From: JBDIAR01 sp039812545
GTDB taxonomy: Bacteria > Actinomycetota > Actinomycetes > Actinomycetales > Dermatophilaceae
Direction of reading: 5' to 3'
Assembly: GCA_039812545.1 (NCBI GenBank)
Contig: JBDIAR010000134.1
Span: 1-9,478 of the forward strand
DNA: 9,478 nucleotides
Shown piece by piece: positions 8,748 through 9,478 of the stretch; position 1 is the stretch's first letter, and every line of letters begins with the position of its first letter. The notes beneath the pieces were generated by a model. It made no database searches, was not told where the DNA came from, and saw only the letters and a program-made list of their open reading frames with translations. The translations under genes and the position numbers were made by a program.

Positions 8748-9478
8748 GGATGCGGAACCGATGTCGGGCAACGGGTTCGGCCGTCCAGGGCCCGTGCTCG
8801 ACGGGCTCGGGGGATTCGAACTTGTCGCGGGCGTACTCGTGGCGGGCGTCGTCGACGTCGTCGCAGGGGTAGTGGTCGTCGGAGTCGGCGCGACGATCGT
8901 GACGTCCGCGTGGGCGTCGTTGTTGGTGGAGGTGGTCGTGGTGTCGGTCCCGGGGGTCGGGATCACCAGCGGTTTGGTCTCGGTCACCTCGCCCGGTCCA
9001 GGACCGATGTAGGCCAGGTTGCGCAGCGTGCCGGTGGCCCCGACGTCGACCGTTGCTTTGACGGTCAGTGCCGGCCCGAACTCCCCGGCCCCGAGGCCCG
9101 CGGCGGCGGTGCAGGTCAGCGTCGACAGCGTGCAGGTGTAGCCCGGCCCGGCGATTGACGTGGCCGTCAGGCCGGACGGGGGCAGGTCGGTGACGGTCCA
9201 GCCGGCGACGGCCGCACCGGGGCCGAGATTGCGTGGTGTCAGGGTGAACACCACCTCCGAGCCGGCGGTGACCGGCTGGGTCGCGGTCACGGTCTTGGCC
9301 AGGGTGAGGTCGATGACGGGGCGGGGGCTCTTGGCCCAGAAGTCATTCGTGGCGGAGACGCTGCCGTTGCCCTTGGCCGCGACGGTGACCCGGTCCTGGT
9401 GATCGCCGACGACGCCGCTGAGCTGGGCGTCGCAGAAGAAGGTGCGCCCGGGTCGGAACGGCCCGGGCCACGTGGTGC
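8667..9478 (-). CDS. Cell-surface protein with DUF11-like domain, Thr/Pro stalk and C-terminal anchor, 5'-truncated by window
   Basis: The frame is open to the window edge, so the 270 visible residues are the C-terminal end; the GTG at 9290 is internal. Reading inward there is a Cys/Phe-containing segment, then a DUF11-like beta domain (about 9311 down to 8970). It shows DLTLAKTVT, a TAGSEVVFTLTPRNLGP strand pair, and ALTVKATVD, typical of repeated wall-surface modules. A Thr/Pro/Ser-rich stalk (about 8960-8775) follows. The end has the layout of a sortase signal: LPDIG (8757-8771), a hydrophobic helix of about 19 residues (about 8688-8744), and a basic RLRRH tail. The Thr of LPXTG is replaced by Ile. 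The protein probably sits on the outer face as an adhesin or structural protein; no enzymatic domain is visible. Its last 27 codons (stop included) overlap thiM tail to tail. The function is unknown beyond surface location. Confidence 0.85.
   Translation of the reverse strand, partial: TTWPGPFRPGRTFFCDAQLSGVVGDHQDRVTVAAKGNGSVSATNDFWAKSPRPVIDLTLAKTVTATQPVTAGSEVVFTLTPRNLGPGAAVAGWTVTDLPPSGLTATSIAGPGYTCTLSTLTCTAAAGLGAGEFGPALTVKATVDVGATGTLRNLAYIGPGPGEVTETKPLVIPTPGTDTTTTSTNNDAHADVTIVAPTPTTTTPATTSTTPATSTPATSSNPPSPSSTGPGRPNPLPDIGSASSTVLWWGAAGVVVGLSLIALARLRRH
8670..8771 (-). other. C-terminal cell-wall sorting-like signal with variant LPDIG motif
   Basis: This holds the tripartite arrangement LPDIG, hydrophobic helix and Arg-rich tail. 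The Ile codon ATC (8760-8762) is one transition from ACC (Thr), which would restore LPDTG. Either a variant sortase accepts it or the helix simply anchors the protein in the membrane. Confidence 0.6.

Noticed and set aside
8653..9012. Val/Gly-rich + strand open frame after thiM
   Set aside because: It is the complement of the Thr/Pro-rich stalk of the minus-strand surface protein, whose domain order makes sense. The + frame has no features beyond low complexity.

Overview
This window is a gene-dense stretch of a high-GC chromosome, almost certainly from an actinobacterium. The evidence is strong G/C bias at third codon positions, PepN and ThiC proteins of the actinobacterial type, and a surface protein with a Thr/Pro-rich stalk and a sorting-signal-like C terminus. 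A member of the Micrococcales, perhaps the Intrasporangiaceae, is plausible, but that is an impression and not a proof. There are six protein genes. Both edge genes are cut by the window, and no stretch longer than about 160 bases lacks a gene.

Layout. (1) 1-2094 (+): the catalytic and C-terminal parts of a secreted M6 (immune inhibitor A type) zinc metalloprotease; its signal peptide and propeptide lie upstream of the window. (2) 2111-2159: a strong 49-nt hairpin, probably the terminator between the protease and the next gene. (3) 2188-4719 (+): aminopeptidase N (pepN). (4) 4720-4874: a weak terminator-like hairpin, a likely -10 element and a TPP riboswitch whose closing helix can cover the thiC Shine-Dalgarno. 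(5) 4875-8747 (+): a compact, translationally coupled operon of thiC, an MFS transporter and thiM. (6) 8667-9478 (-): a convergent cell-surface protein with a DUF11-like domain, which overlaps the 3' end of thiM by 81 bases.

How the genes work together. ThiC makes the pyrimidine half of thiamine de novo, and ThiM phosphorylates salvaged thiazole alcohol. The transporter between them, under the same riboswitch, is most simply read as an importer of a thiamine precursor, thiazole being the best guess. The ThiM has unusual residues in its substrate loop. The M6 protease and PepN could act in sequence on external protein, outside and inside the cell, but they look like separate transcription units.

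The most unusual signal is not a gene. The heptamer GGCATAC/GTATGCC occurs 18 times, 9 per strand, where roughly one is expected by composition. All copies lie inside genes and all are followed by a purine when read as GTATGCC. It imposes unusual codons in more than one reading frame, which points to a DNA-level word (uptake, modification, recombination or chromosome organisation) and not a protein-level one.
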